Shown: positions 55,401-63,441 of the stretch, in pieces
Position numbering within the stretch: position 1 is the stretch's first letter
How the letters are laid out: the number at the start of each line of letters is the position of its first letter
Origin: Amphibalanus amphitrite
Taxonomy: Eukaryota; Arthropoda; Thecostraca; Balanomorpha; Balanidae
Assembly: GCF_019059575.1 (NCBI RefSeq)
Contig: NW_024883481.1
Coordinates: 23,881 to 87,880 of the forward strand
Direction of reading: 5' to 3'
DNA length: 64,000 bases
The notes under the pieces: generated by a model
The model's input: the letters and a program-made list of their open reading frames with translations, nothing else
Told to the model about the DNA's origin: nothing
Database searches by the model: none
Translations under genes and position numbers: made by a program

Positions 55401-56771
55401 GCTGAGTCGACGCCAAGTGTGGCGGTGAGCTTGACGATGAGTGTGATGAGACGATGAGTGTTACGATGAGTTTGACAGTGAGTGAGCTTGACGCTTAGCT
55501 TGACGGAGTGCGGCAGTGAGTGTGGCAGTGAGTGCGGCAGTGAGTGTGGCGGTGATTGGCGCCAAGCTGACGCGCGCCGAGCGGCGTTGTTTGTCGGTCC
55601 GCGAGTGTCGATCGGCTGAGCTGTGACCGGGATCAGCTGCTGGTTCCAGCACCGCGCCACGGTCAACACACGGCGAGTCGGTCCGATGAGCCGGGGAATG
55701 CATCCGGGACGTCCCGCCCCGACAGCCAGTGCGGCAGGATCCGACTCTCCCGTCAGCGTGTGTTACATTTCCACTCCTTGATCGTCTTTGACATAGAGTT
55801 CTCAAACTCGGGTGTGACTAATATATCTATCGACACCTATACCCATCGGCACATTCTCATCGTGTGACCAAAACTGCGCATCGTGTGTGCGCAAAACGCA
55901 CACTGCGCATCGTGTGTGCGCGCAAGGTCTCTTTATTAGACGCCCGTGTGCTCGATTTATGTTGTCATCGTAATCTGCCGTTATTTGATGTGCTTTCCTG
56001 TGTTCGCCGCCGGTCGGACAGTGAGACCACCCGTTTCCAGTTGTCTCCCGGCGAACTTTATTGGGTGCTATGTCTGTGAAGTTGGCCAATATTGACAGCG
56101 CGTGTCCGATGGTCGTTGCTTTGTTTCGACCGGCCGCTTTAGGAGATTCCCAGCCATTCGTTATTGAAACTGAGAGAGTATGTAGAGTTACCGACGCAAT
56201 TCAGTGGGCTCGTGACGCTTTTGACCTTGGTCGTCTCATTTCTCATCCTTTAATGGTGGATGCAGTCGATTGTTGTTGACCAGTGGGATGTGAAGAGTCA
56301 TTTGTAGGGCTCGTCTCGGTACCAGTTGGGCACTCATTTAAAGTAACCCTGAATGATGGGTGTCAGTCCAGCATTTGCTAAATTTATTGTTCATGAGATC
56401 TTTGCTTAAATCGTTTATATTTAAACGCATAACTGAATGAGATTCGCCTTTATAAGGTTGTCTAAGGTGTGTCGTTTCGGCAGTGCTTTTATTTTCCCTC
56501 ACGAATAGAAAACTAGTTTCTCGCACGGCTATCTGTAACCACCCTTATGTCCACATGTCATTGACGTGGCGTTCAGCTGCCTTACGCTAGCGGTCCACCC
56601 GGGCTTTCCACCGAGTCTGACAGTCTCCTCCCCCTCTCTCGCCAGGAGTGCACCAACATCTTCTCGTCGGGCGGTGGTGAGCAGCTGAGCTCGGTGGCCG
56701 GCGTGCCGTTCCTGGGCCGTCTGCCGCTGGAGCCGCGGCTGGCCGCCGCGCTGGACGCCGGAGCGCGCTGA
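36070..56771 (+). CDS. NUBP2: Cytosolic Fe-S cluster assembly factor NUBP2 (P-loop ATPase), seven coding exons
   Basis: Coding exons: 36070-36082, 36679-36780, 36995-37106, 38547-38656, 39654-39765, 39921-40074, 56646-56771. All introns are GT-AG and the phases join to 729 nt (242 aa). NUBP2 with NUBP1 scaffolds 4Fe-4S clusters for cytosolic and nuclear apoproteins. Seen: the deviant Walker [10 protein letters not shown] in exon 2; [10 protein letters not shown] in exon 3; VVWRGPKK in exon 4; [10 protein letters not shown] in exon 5; [11 protein letters not shown] ending exon 6 and ECTNIF opening exon 7, together giving CPNC-x-x-C. The start follows MDQSG with GTAAGT at the donor. After DAGAR the frame stops at 56769, about 28 residues short of the usual ~270. 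The adjacent frame reads [19 protein letters not shown] to a stop at 56849-56851, like the normal C-terminus, so a one-base indel (real or assembly) is likely. Introns 3, 4 and 6 are full of mobile elements. Confidence 0.93.
37221..38402. mobile_element. TTAA-type MITE in NUBP2 intron 3
   Basis: Ends CCCGCGCCGGGCCG and CGGCCCGGCGCGGG form terminal inverted repeats. The left flank is TTAA (37217-37220); the right flank is TAAC, one T short of TTAA. Next to each end lies a G-run/palindrome/C-run (GGGG-TGTTTGAACA-CCCC left, GGGG-TGTTCAAACA-CCCC right). The interior has many AGGTCA/TGACCT words. TTAA targeting with CCC ends is typical of piggyBac-like elements; no transposase is encoded. Confidence 0.85.
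37393..37405 (+). promoter_or_regulatory. Exact DR1 direct repeat (AGGTCA-A-AGGTCA)
   Basis: Two perfect nuclear-receptor half-sites with a 1-bp spacer, followed by further GGTCA words to 37420. The sequence is seen; receptor binding is inference. Confidence 0.35.
38703..39550. mobile_element. Probable inverted-repeat element with ~115-bp CACGTG repeats in NUBP2 intron 4
   Basis: The left edge has GAACGAGCGAGCGAG and the right edge CTCGCTCGCTCGT, inverse to each other. Inside, at least two units carry GCAATCGGCCCAGCCGTTC and end in the palindrome TGCACGTGCGCACGTGCA (38867-38882 region and 38990-39008). Boundaries are approximate. Confidence 0.5.
40662..41846. mobile_element. TTAA-type MITE (CTATTCATAG subfamily), copy 1, NUBP2 intron 6
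   Basis: Flanked by TTAA at 40658-40661 and 41847-41850. Ends CCCGCGCTCCACTGG and CCGTGGGGCGCGGC. Subterminal G-run, CTATTCATAG or CTATGAATAG, C-run near each end. Inverted relative to the copy at 43737-44915, to which it is clearly homologous through its whole length. Confidence 0.9.
41851..43732. other. Intronic stretch between two MITE copies, nothing recognised
   Basis: AT-rich intron 6 DNA without coding or RNA signals. It includes a T run at ~41998-42010 and the repeated word CCATTATGCTGTTTA/CCATTATGTTGTTTA near 42366-42405. Confidence 0.45.
43737..44915. mobile_element. TTAA-type MITE (CTATTCATAG subfamily), copy 2, inverted
   Basis: Flanked by TTAA at 43733-43736 and 44916-44919. 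Ends CCCGCGCCCCACTGG and CCAGTGGGGCGCGGG. One end has the extra GTCTGCGTATAACACGCCC segment also seen at the matching end of copy 1. Its interior is the reverse complement of 40662-41846. Confidence 0.92.
45085..45915. mobile_element. TTAA-type MITE (CCCTCGCA subfamily), decayed right end
   Basis: Left TTAA at 45081-45084 then CCCTCGCACTTGTG. The interior is the reverse complement of the intact copy at 57851-58747. The right end has lost its terminal repeat, ending near GGTCCAATTGAACCCCC. Confidence 0.8.
45248..45260 (-). promoter_or_regulatory. Exact DR1 direct repeat (TGACCT-T-TGACCT)
   Basis: A perfect DR1 on the minus strand inside the MITE, at the position homologous to the triple half-site at 58572-58591. 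Function not demonstrated. Confidence 0.35.
46586..46611 (+). promoter_or_regulatory. Triple AGGTCA with 4-bp spacers (two DR4 sites)
   Basis: AGGTCA at 46586-46591, 46596-46601 and 46606-46611, with spacers AATG and ACTG. DR4 is a consensus arrangement for several nuclear receptor dimers. The sequence is exact; binding is inferred. Confidence 0.4.
46897..47889. mobile_element. TTAA-type MITE nested inside another
   Basis: Flanked by TTAA at 46893-46896 and 47890-47893. Ends CCCTATTCCTGGCGGG and CCCGCCAGGAATAGGG. It has CCTCAGGAG and a GGGCCGAATCGGCCC palindrome near its ends between G and C runs. It lies wholly within 46089-48151, so it inserted later. Confidence 0.92.
48200..48405 (+). mobile_element. 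Possible 3' end of a non-LTR retroelement
   Basis: GC-rich sequence ends in CCGAGCAAAACAAACAAACAAA, a CAAA-repeat tail typical of some LINE/SINE 3' ends. It includes a G run of ~15. No ORF domain, so low certainty. Confidence 0.35.
48771..48947. repeat. 177-bp inverted repeat, left arm
   Basis: The reverse complement of 51584-51760, nearly identical across all 177 bp (ACTATGCATTTCAGACCCC ... TAATGTTAA). Similar words TCGCCCGGTATCGTTAG and CGCCCGACATCGTTAG lie just outside both arms. Confidence 0.9.
49125..50067. mobile_element. Terminal-inverted-repeat element of ~943 bp
   Basis: 23-bp ends, GGGGAAGCGGGGGGAACACC.. on the left and ..GGTGTTACCCCCGCTTCCCC on the right, differ at one position. 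No clear target duplication (flanks CATT / TACT). A perfect related hairpin lies inside at 49495-49527. It sits between the 177-bp inverted arms. Confidence 0.75.
49495..49527. repeat. Perfect 15-bp-stem hairpin related to the element ends
   Basis: Stem GGGGAACACCGCCAC / GTGGCGGTGTTCCCC with a CCC loop. The stem sequence echoes the terminal repeat (GGGGAACACCGCC) of the surrounding element. Confidence 0.9.
50791..50826. repeat. Perfect 15-bp-stem GC-rich hairpin
   Basis: GAGGAGGTCGCCGGA and TCCGGCGACCTCCTC are separated by the 6-base loop AGCTAG. No T-run or gene end makes it a terminator; role unknown. Confidence 0.85.
50914..51074. mobile_element. hAT-type MITE (161 bp) with 8-bp target duplication
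   Basis: Ends CAGTGGCTGATCCAG and (inverted) CAGAGGCGGATCCAG. Flanked by the identical octamer CGCCGGCA at 50906-50913 and 51075-51082. Contains G and C homopolymer runs and no ORF. Confidence 0.92.
51584..51760. repeat. 177-bp inverted repeat, right arm
   Basis: Partner of 48771-48947. Together the arms bracket ~3 kb that contains the 49125-50067 element, one hairpin and the hAT-type MITE. Confidence 0.9.
51761..52397. other. Intronic stretch, nothing recognised
   Basis: Intron 6 DNA, moderately GC-rich, without exon-like or RNA features. Confidence 0.45.
52398..52680. repeat. CT-rich microsatellite (TC)n with TCCC variants
   Basis: Almost pure pyrimidine tract, including an uninterrupted (TC)n core at ~52424-52472 and two larger imperfect units containing CCATCTTCTTTTCTCTCTAC. 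Confidence 0.95.
52681..55289. other. Intronic stretch; only a CCCCT run
   Basis: No gene recognised. A (CCCCT)n tract occupies ~54305-54332. Confidence 0.45.
55290..55560. repeat. Degenerate GTGAGTKTGRCG minisatellite
   Basis: Repeats of GTGAGTGTGGCA, GTGAGTTTGACA and GTGAGCTTGACG-like 12-mers with variable spacing, plus a G run near 55338-55347. Confidence 0.7.
55561..56645. other. End of NUBP2 intron 6
   Basis: The copy of TGCGCATCGTGTGTGCGC at 55873-55890 and again at 55905-55922 is the only repeat noticed. The intron closes with a CT-rich tract and CAG at 56643-56645. Confidence 0.5.
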
Positions 56772-57846
56772 CCGAGGCGGCGCCCGCCGCCGGACCCGTG
56801 GCAGACGCCGTCTCAGAGATAGTGCGCGGCCTGCTGCAGACGGTGCGGTGACCGAGCGGCCGCTGCCGACGACTGCCGGCCCACCCGAGCGGTGGGTCGG
56901 GCCTCCTGGCCTGCTGTCGGGGTGCAGTGGTCCCTTCTGGCTCACCATCAGCTCAGAACTGGGTATTTCAGTGCCGCCACCAGTGATGAAACTGCTCAGC
57001 CAGTTGTGGGGATGTCGTATTCCCAACAGTGACGGGTACCCGGCTGCTAGTGTCGCCAACAGTGATTATATTTCCGAGAGGGCCAGTGACCGACTAGCGC
57101 TCCTGTGGCCCGTGTGATCATTGTCGGTCAGCACACCGCCCCGTGCTGATTGAGCCGTGAAGGCGCCGGAATGGAGTGGACACAGTCTCGGCACGGTGAT
57201 AGCAGTTGCCATCGGTGCCGCCGGGCCGTTCAACTCTCGCTGACCTGTCCGTCCGTGGGCCGGGCGGCTTCCCGACCCGTCCATGGTCTACCCGTTGGCC
57301 GGGCGGCTGTCCTGTTCTGTCTGAAGTAGTCGTCTGATCCGACTGAGTCCGGTCCGAATGATACCAAACACTGGCGCGAGGGCTACACTAGTGATCATAT
57401 ATTGACGAACGGAATAATATATGAAATAATGCTTTAATTTTATTTTTGTTTGTTGGGGAGATGTATGTATCCCTGACGCACATCTTTTACTCACGACATT
57501 ATATCTATCCGTTCAGATTTCCTGATAGTCAGCAGCCTTTGAAATATCGGGAAGGCGGTAGCATTTGTGTCGCCGTGACAGAACTACCGATGTCATCTTT
57601 TTTTCTAGTTAAATAACGATTGTCTGTCAGTTCTGCGACGAAAGTAATGGAAAACGTCACTTTTGCTTTTACAAAGAAAGGATAGTTAATTATTTTTGCA
57701 GGACTCAATAACATCCGTGTTTCGTTTGTTTACAAAGCTGTATTTGATATCCCGTGCAATCAGGGTGGCTTGTTTGCTTGATATTTTAGATGTTTACACC
57801 ACATTAAAGGGACTATCCCACCTTCTAAAATGTTGTTTAAAACCAG
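56772..57846. other. 3' flank/UTR of NUBP2
   Basis: Includes the out-of-frame C-terminal NUBP2 coding remnant to 56851, then sequence without coding signals. Confidence 0.45.
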
Positions 57847-57850
57847 TTAA

Positions 57851-58747
57851 CCCTCGCATGTGTGCGGCGTTTGCCAGCTTCTAATGTGTAGGGGGGGGGG
57901 GGTCGGTTGGACCCCCCCCCTTGCCGTTTGGCCCCTGATCGAGCTAGAGCTTCGCGGAAAAAACGAGCGTGTTGCCCGTGACGAGAGGAAGCCGATGATA
58001 CCCAATTTTAAGGTCCTAGGTCATTGGGTGACCTTCCAGGTCAGGTCAATGACCCAAAGTCGGGAAAATCGGGACCTGTTAGAAAGTCGTAAAGTGTGGC
58101 TTCTAAGGGGTTTTTCGGGGTGCTGATCACGAATATCGTGTTAGTTTTGACCACAGATGATGTCTTTAAGCATTTAGACTAGGTCGGGTCAGGTCAGGTC
58201 AGGTCAACCAGTAGGCATCGTGACGGGTATTCGTAGTACGTGTCAACCGCCTCTGACAGCTTCGTAACATGTTACGAAGGCACCAAAACTACTTCGTAAA
58301 TGTTCAAATGGTTGCTAAATTCGAATTCAGCTCCAAAAACTAGCCTAGAAACATGTACAGCTCGAAAAAGTGAACCGAGGTCACCCGAGGTCACCAAAGG
58401 TCAATGACCTGACCTGACCTTCAGGTGACCTTGACACCCACCCTAATGCATGGAAGCAACATCAAATCACATGTTTGAACGTTTGAAACCACGAAAAGCT
58501 TGCAAACGCGCGGCTAATGCGAGCCGACATACGCAGAATCGCGATTCTGGCCAAACATGGTCTCGGAAAAGAGGTCACAGGTCAAAGGTCATTTTGGTCA
58601 GGGTCATGAAATTTTTAGGGTAGGTGTAAAATTGATCAATGTGAGGGTACTGAAAGTTTCGTCGCGATCGGCCGCTTTTTACGCGAGTTATTCGCGAAAA
58701 ACCATGGGGGGGTCCATCCGACCCCCCCCCCCCTACACATGCGAGGG
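57851..58747. mobile_element. TTAA-type MITE (CCCTCGCA subfamily), intact copy
   Basis: Flanked by TTAA at 57847-57850 and 58748-58751. Ends CCCTCGCATGTGTG and TACACATGCGAGGG. Subterminal G-run/TCGGTTGGA/C-run on the left and G-run/TCCATCCGA/C-run on the right. The interior is the inverse of 45085-45915 and is rich in AGGTCA. Confidence 0.92.
58572..58591 (+). promoter_or_regulatory. Triple AGGTCA with 1-bp spacers (two DR1 sites)
   Basis: Three exact half-sites at 58572-58577, 58579-58584 and 58586-58591 inside the MITE. Homologous to the DR1 at 45248. Binding is inferred. Confidence 0.4.
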
Positions 58748-58751
58748 TTAA

Positions 58752-59439
58752 ATTGTGCCCGACTTTATAGATTGGATGACCAGGAACACGGTTCTGGCAT
58801 TTATTTTTCATTAAACATCTTAGGCTTCCCATATTCCAAACACAAACTTTCAAATATGTGACGTCACAGCCCAAAATTCCCTCCCCCAGGCCACATTTCT
58901 GTCATAAACTGATTCTTTTTACTCTGTAGGCACCACAACAAAGTTCAGACCAAGTTTTAAGCGATTTTTCAACGAACAAACCCATTTAAATCAGAATGAC
59001 TAAACGAGGTGACGTCACACTAACGGTCGCTCCATGTTGAAGATAGGGCCTTGTACAAGGCCCATTTTCAAATGAAGGGAACGAATTTCTTCAACACCAA
59101 GAGGCCGCGGGGGTTGCAACCTAGATAGATAGTGGTTTCTGAACCTCGCCGCAAACTGGCTATTTCAACTCAAACCCCATGTTAAAGGGGGATAGTCCCT
59201 TTAAATTTGCAAATTGAGTCTGCAGATGTTTGTTTTTCAATTTTATGTGACGTCGCCCTGTGTCCATCGTGCGGTTGTTAGATGCACGATGTAGCCCTCG
59301 CTTGTCTGGAGGCGAGCTATATTGTGTCCGTGATTGTCTTCCATTCTCCTGGCGTTAAGCTCGTACACCGACATTTCTCATTTGCCTTTGCCGTCCGCTC
59401 GCACTAGTTAACTTGCTGTGTATGCGTTCTAACCTCCGC
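58752..59439. other. Intergenic stretch, nothing recognised
   Basis: No gene or repeat pair was identified. Confidence 0.45.
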
Positions 59440-59670
59440 CGTTCGGCTATACTACTCAGCGTCTGGTCGTACTACCTTGGCCGTTTTGCTACCACTGCCA
59501 CTCGTTCGTGCTAACTACTTATGCTTTGGTGCTTGTTCTGTTCTCTGCCGTTTGGTTGTACTACTTCCGCCGTTCGGTCGTATTACATGTGCCGTTGGGT
59601 TTGCCCTCTCGGTCGTACTTAGTAGTCTGCCGTTCTGTCATGCTACCTCGGTCCTTTGTTTTGTCCTCTG
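59440..59670. repeat. Degenerate TGCCGTTYGGTCGTACTAC minisatellite
   Basis: The word GCCGTTYGGTYGTAYTAC and variants (GCCGTTCGGCTATACTAC, GCCGTTTGGTTGTACTAC, GCCGTTCTGTCATGCTAC) recur every ~30-40 bp. Confidence 0.65.
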
Positions 59671-59715
59671 CGGCTCGGCCGCCAGTGATGCATATCTCTG
59701 GTGTTCAGTCAAACA

Positions 59716-59787
59716 GCCGTCACCTCCGACAGTTTGGCTGTCGGCCTCCGAGCCGTCACCTCCGACAGTTCGGCTGTCGGCCTCCGA
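59716..59787. repeat. 36-bp tandem repeat, two units
   Basis: Units start GCCGTCACCTCCGACAGTT at 59716 and 59752. Each contains the small palindrome CCGACAG-YT-GGCTGTCGG. Confidence 0.85.
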
Positions 59788-60005
59788 GCCGCCACTGATC
59801 TCCCGGGGTCGTCCCGATCGTGCGGTGACGACCAACTAATGACCGCTGTCCGCCGCCCGCCCCGGCCCACCGACTGCCCCAGCCGGGCTGCGGGCCGGGC
59901 TCACCCGATCCGCGACCAACCCACCGCCGGGCCGGGGCGCCGGCCGTCCACGGCTACACGCTGCCGGCTCCATCGCCATTCACAGACGGGAACTGGGCGA
60001 GTTGC

Positions 60006-60071
60006 GGTCCGGAAGGGGATGACTTCCGGTCCGGAAGGGGATGAGTTCCGGTCCGGAAAGGGATGAGTTCC
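60006..60071. repeat. 22-bp tandem repeat, three units
   Basis: GGTCCGGAAGGGGATGASTTCC repeated three times at a 22-bp period; the last unit has AAAGGG. Confidence 0.9.
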
Positions 60072-62242
60072 GCTCCCGACGCTCAGAAGAGGCGCCTGTG
60101 GTTCCCCGGAAGTGTGTTCTCGGGGAGGCAAAATGGCGGCTGTTCTCCAGGATAGAGAATAGGATGGCTAAGAGCCAGTGCTCTGCTGTGAGGAGATGGC
60201 TTTGGGTTGTATTACCTCAGTGTCAACAGAGGAAGTGGTCCCGTCTCCGGGCCATCCTCATATATGGCTGCGCGGTCCGCGCCCTTCCCTGCGGCCGCTG
60301 AACAAATGCCAGTGTGCCCACTCATTTCCATTCAAAACAAAGAGGTGAATCGTTAACTAAAGGGGTACGACATCTCGTAAATGGGTATTTCAATGATATG
60401 GTAATATCGTACATCTTTATGACAAATGAGGGTTTATAGAATTTGCTATACTCACGTGAATATTGGGGCTAGGCCTATAAGGTGTACTAGTTAGCAGATT
60501 CTATAATAAGCCAATTGGATATATTTCTTTTATAGTCGTTTAGATGTTTCGTATTTTGTACGTGTTATAATTTATTTGAAGTACATCACAGCTGGTAGCC
60601 ATCAAACACCCATGCAACAAAATAGGTACGTCGTCAGAGGTCTGTTCTATCCAAACCTTAACACTTTACAGCCAAACCCATCGATGACAACATCGAACGA
60701 GCAAATGTAAATAGACACATACCTACTTACATACCTACGCTTCCATTGACTTTGAACATAGTGTTCCGAAAATAACACGTGTCTTTGGGTCATCCTCGCA
60801 TCTCCATTGCTCACATTGCCGGTTTAGTGAGCCATTCTTTGTCTCATTCGCGTCCATGTCAACAGTCCGTCGTGCCCAACCCCTCTCCAAAGAGTGTCAT
60901 TCCTATTGCGTTTTGACCATCATCGACAGCATTAAGCTCGGTACACAAGTAGACAGTGTAGTCTGCACACAGCGCACAGTGGACACACCGAAGGGGTTGA
61001 TGTTCTCGGAGAGCGGCCACACTCGTCATTTCCACCGTACACATATCCAGCACTAGCCCTGGCGCTCAAACGCCCAGCAAAAGGGGCGAACAGCGGGACA
61101 ATGGCGCCTGCCAAAAAGTTTTTTTTCAACATTACTATGCCTCGTGAAAATGAACAACTTGTTTGACCCCTCTCCTGAATACATTAAAACACATCATAGA
61201 CCAGCGCTGGCGTACACTCAGACACAACGTTGGTGGCTCTAATGACGCCTTCTTTTTAGAGACATCAAAGCCAAGCCGATAGATACAAGTTAATTTGACT
61301 ATCCGCGACCGAAATAGTAACTTATTGGCGATAAAAAAAGGTGGATATAGCTCGTTCTGAAGAGATAACACGTCAAGAATGGCGTACTCTGAACACAACA
61401 CATGGTCTCACATCACGCTCCTGTTGACATTAGCGTAATGTACACGCATCGGAAAACAGCACAGTCATTGCAATACATGCACATGGAGGACGCATGCCGT
61501 CCGCAATAGTAACCAGTAGACAACAGGGCTACTACAGTCCATTTCGGAGCCACACGTTACGGCTCCGCGGTACGTTGATGACACGTCTCCGCTCCGCTCT
61601 GTCTGGTGGAGACGGGGCGCGAGTGTCGCCCAGCGGGGCGCGACATCAGATCATTTGTGGTGGAGAACACAGTCCAGTGGGCCGCAGTGTCCGACGGACT
61701 GACCGATCGGGCTCACGGCGGGCCATCGACAGAGACCCAATTACTTAGTGAACAAGTCCACTCGGCGCCGGTTTTGGCTACCGTCCATCGGGAGGCTGCG
61801 ATTTGGCTCGGTGAGGAAATCAGATGTGCTTAGCTGAGCGGCAGGGTCATAGACCAGTCGTCTTTGCCTCACAGTTCAGTCACAGGTCGTCGTTGCCTGT
61901 GTGTCAGCCTCAGCTCCAGTCTCAAAGACCATTCTCACTTTGCAGGCATTTGGCCGTCTCACACCGGCCTCTTGGCCAACCGCAGCGGCTGGTCGGTCAG
62001 AGTTCTGCTCAACTTCTGAGTAGTTGAAAAGGTCACCTGTCCAGTCACCAGACATCCAGCCTCAGCCTATCTAGACTAAGCCGTCCGTGCAGTCGGTGAA
62101 GCTGTCGAGGACTGCTCAGGGACATCCAGCAGCAGAGATCCGCCGACCCACGGCAGGGGTCCGACCACCTGCGGTTTTTCACCGAGGTGCTACCGTTCCC
62201 TTGGAAAAAAAAATCCTGATCGGTCCCGCAGCAGGGCTGACC
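60072..62242. other. Intergenic stretch between NUBP2 and the GPCR; includes the GPCR 3' flank
   Basis: No supportable ORF or RNA gene. Short open frames lack domains. Confidence 0.45.
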
Positions 62243-63435
62243 TCAGCATTGGACCGGCTGCGGCGCGCCGGCGGAGCGCAGCACCCGCAGCGGGATCTCG
62301 GTGTGGCCGTTCTGCCGCAGGCTGGTGGCCGCCGTGGTGGTGGTGCGCAGTCCGCGCTGGGTGCCCGCCAGCAGGGTGGTGCGCGTGTTGCGGCCCGGCT
62401 GCAGACTGCCCGGCGTGCCCGGCCGACAGAGCAGCAGCTGCCGCAGCCGCCGCAGCGCCAGCTTTATCTCCGGCATGCGCGCCGCGTAGATAACCGGGTC
62501 GACCAGACACTTGAGCACGACCAGCGTGTTGGTGGTGATGGCCATCTCGAGGTGGGTGCGCCAGTGCAGCTGCCGCGGGTGCATCGAACAGTCGTAGCAG
62601 ATGAGGATGAACGTGACGACCGCCGGCATCCAGCAGAGGATGTACGTGCCTAGGATGAGCAGCGTCGTCACCACAGCTTTGACGCTGCTCTTGAGCTGCG
62701 ACGAGTTCTGGTTGCGCAGCGAGCCGCGCTGATGCTGGCGTACCATGATGAAGATGTGTGTGTAGGCGAAGAACATGCAGATGAGCGGCACGAAGAAGAG
62801 CGATGCCACCACACGACGGAACGTGCTGAACGGCAGAAAGTCGAGCGAGCAGCCGTCGGCGCGGAACCCGCCCGCCGCCGCAAAGTACACCAGGAAGAAG
62901 AGGATGGGCACCAGCCACAGGAAGCCGATGGAGGTGAGCACGCGGCCGCGCGTGATAAGGCGCGCGTAGTGCAGCGGGCGCAGGATGCCCACGTAGTGGT
63001 TCAGCGCCAGCGCCAGCAGGTGGGCGGCCGTGGAGATGACGCCTCCCAGCCGGAGCGCCTCCAGCACCAGCGTCGGACAGCGGCTCAGCGTCTCCACGCC
63101 GAACCCGACCGGCAGCAGGCTGTTGACCACCAGACCGAGGCCCAGGATGGAGGCGGCGTACGCGTCGGCGCCTGCCAGGCTCACTGAGAAACACATGGTG
63201 GGGCTGAGCGGGCGCCGGATCAGGCGCGCCGACACGCAGATGCTGAGGTTGATGACGGTGCCGATGACGCAGAAGACCAGCATGATGGGCACGGTGATGA
63301 GGTAGATGTTGCGCCGGTGCTCGAGCTCGCCCTGGCGCAGCTGGTTGCGGATGTGCAGCGCCAGCAGGTGACGCAGCACGGTCTCGTTCACCGTGCCGTT
63401 CGACGTCTCCAGCAGCTCGTGCAGTGGCCCGAACT
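62243..63435 (-). CDS. Orphan rhodopsin-family (class A) G protein-coupled receptor, 3' exon
   Basis: Minus-strand exon of ~397 codons ending TGA at 62243-62245. There is no Met near the start: the frame begins after a likely splice acceptor around 63435-63441, because an in-frame TGA lies at 63437-63439, so a 5' exon lies beyond the window. Numbering from 63391, seven hydrophobic segments lie at ~29-53, 66-91, 105-133, 151-172, 193-218, 236-265 and 281-303. Landmarks: sequons NGT and NET in the N-terminus; GTVIN (N48, 1.50); D76 (2.50); C105 and C181 for the extracellular disulfide; NHY in place of DRY (131-133); CWMP in TM6; DPVIY in place of NPxxY in TM7; then a basic helix 8 and a Ser/Thr/Arg tail. 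Position 3.32 is not Asp, so an aminergic receptor is unlikely. The ligand is unknown. Confidence 0.85.
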
Positions 63436-63441
63436 CACTGA

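Noticed and set aside
62190-63194. A 334-codon minus-strand ORF overlapping the GPCR
   Set aside because: It is an out-of-frame shadow in GC-rich coding DNA; the GPCR frame carries all seven helices and motifs.
63389-63391. GTG as the GPCR start codon
   Set aside because: The frame remains open and carries an NGT sequon upstream, up to a likely splice acceptor; an upstream exon is more likely than a GTG start.
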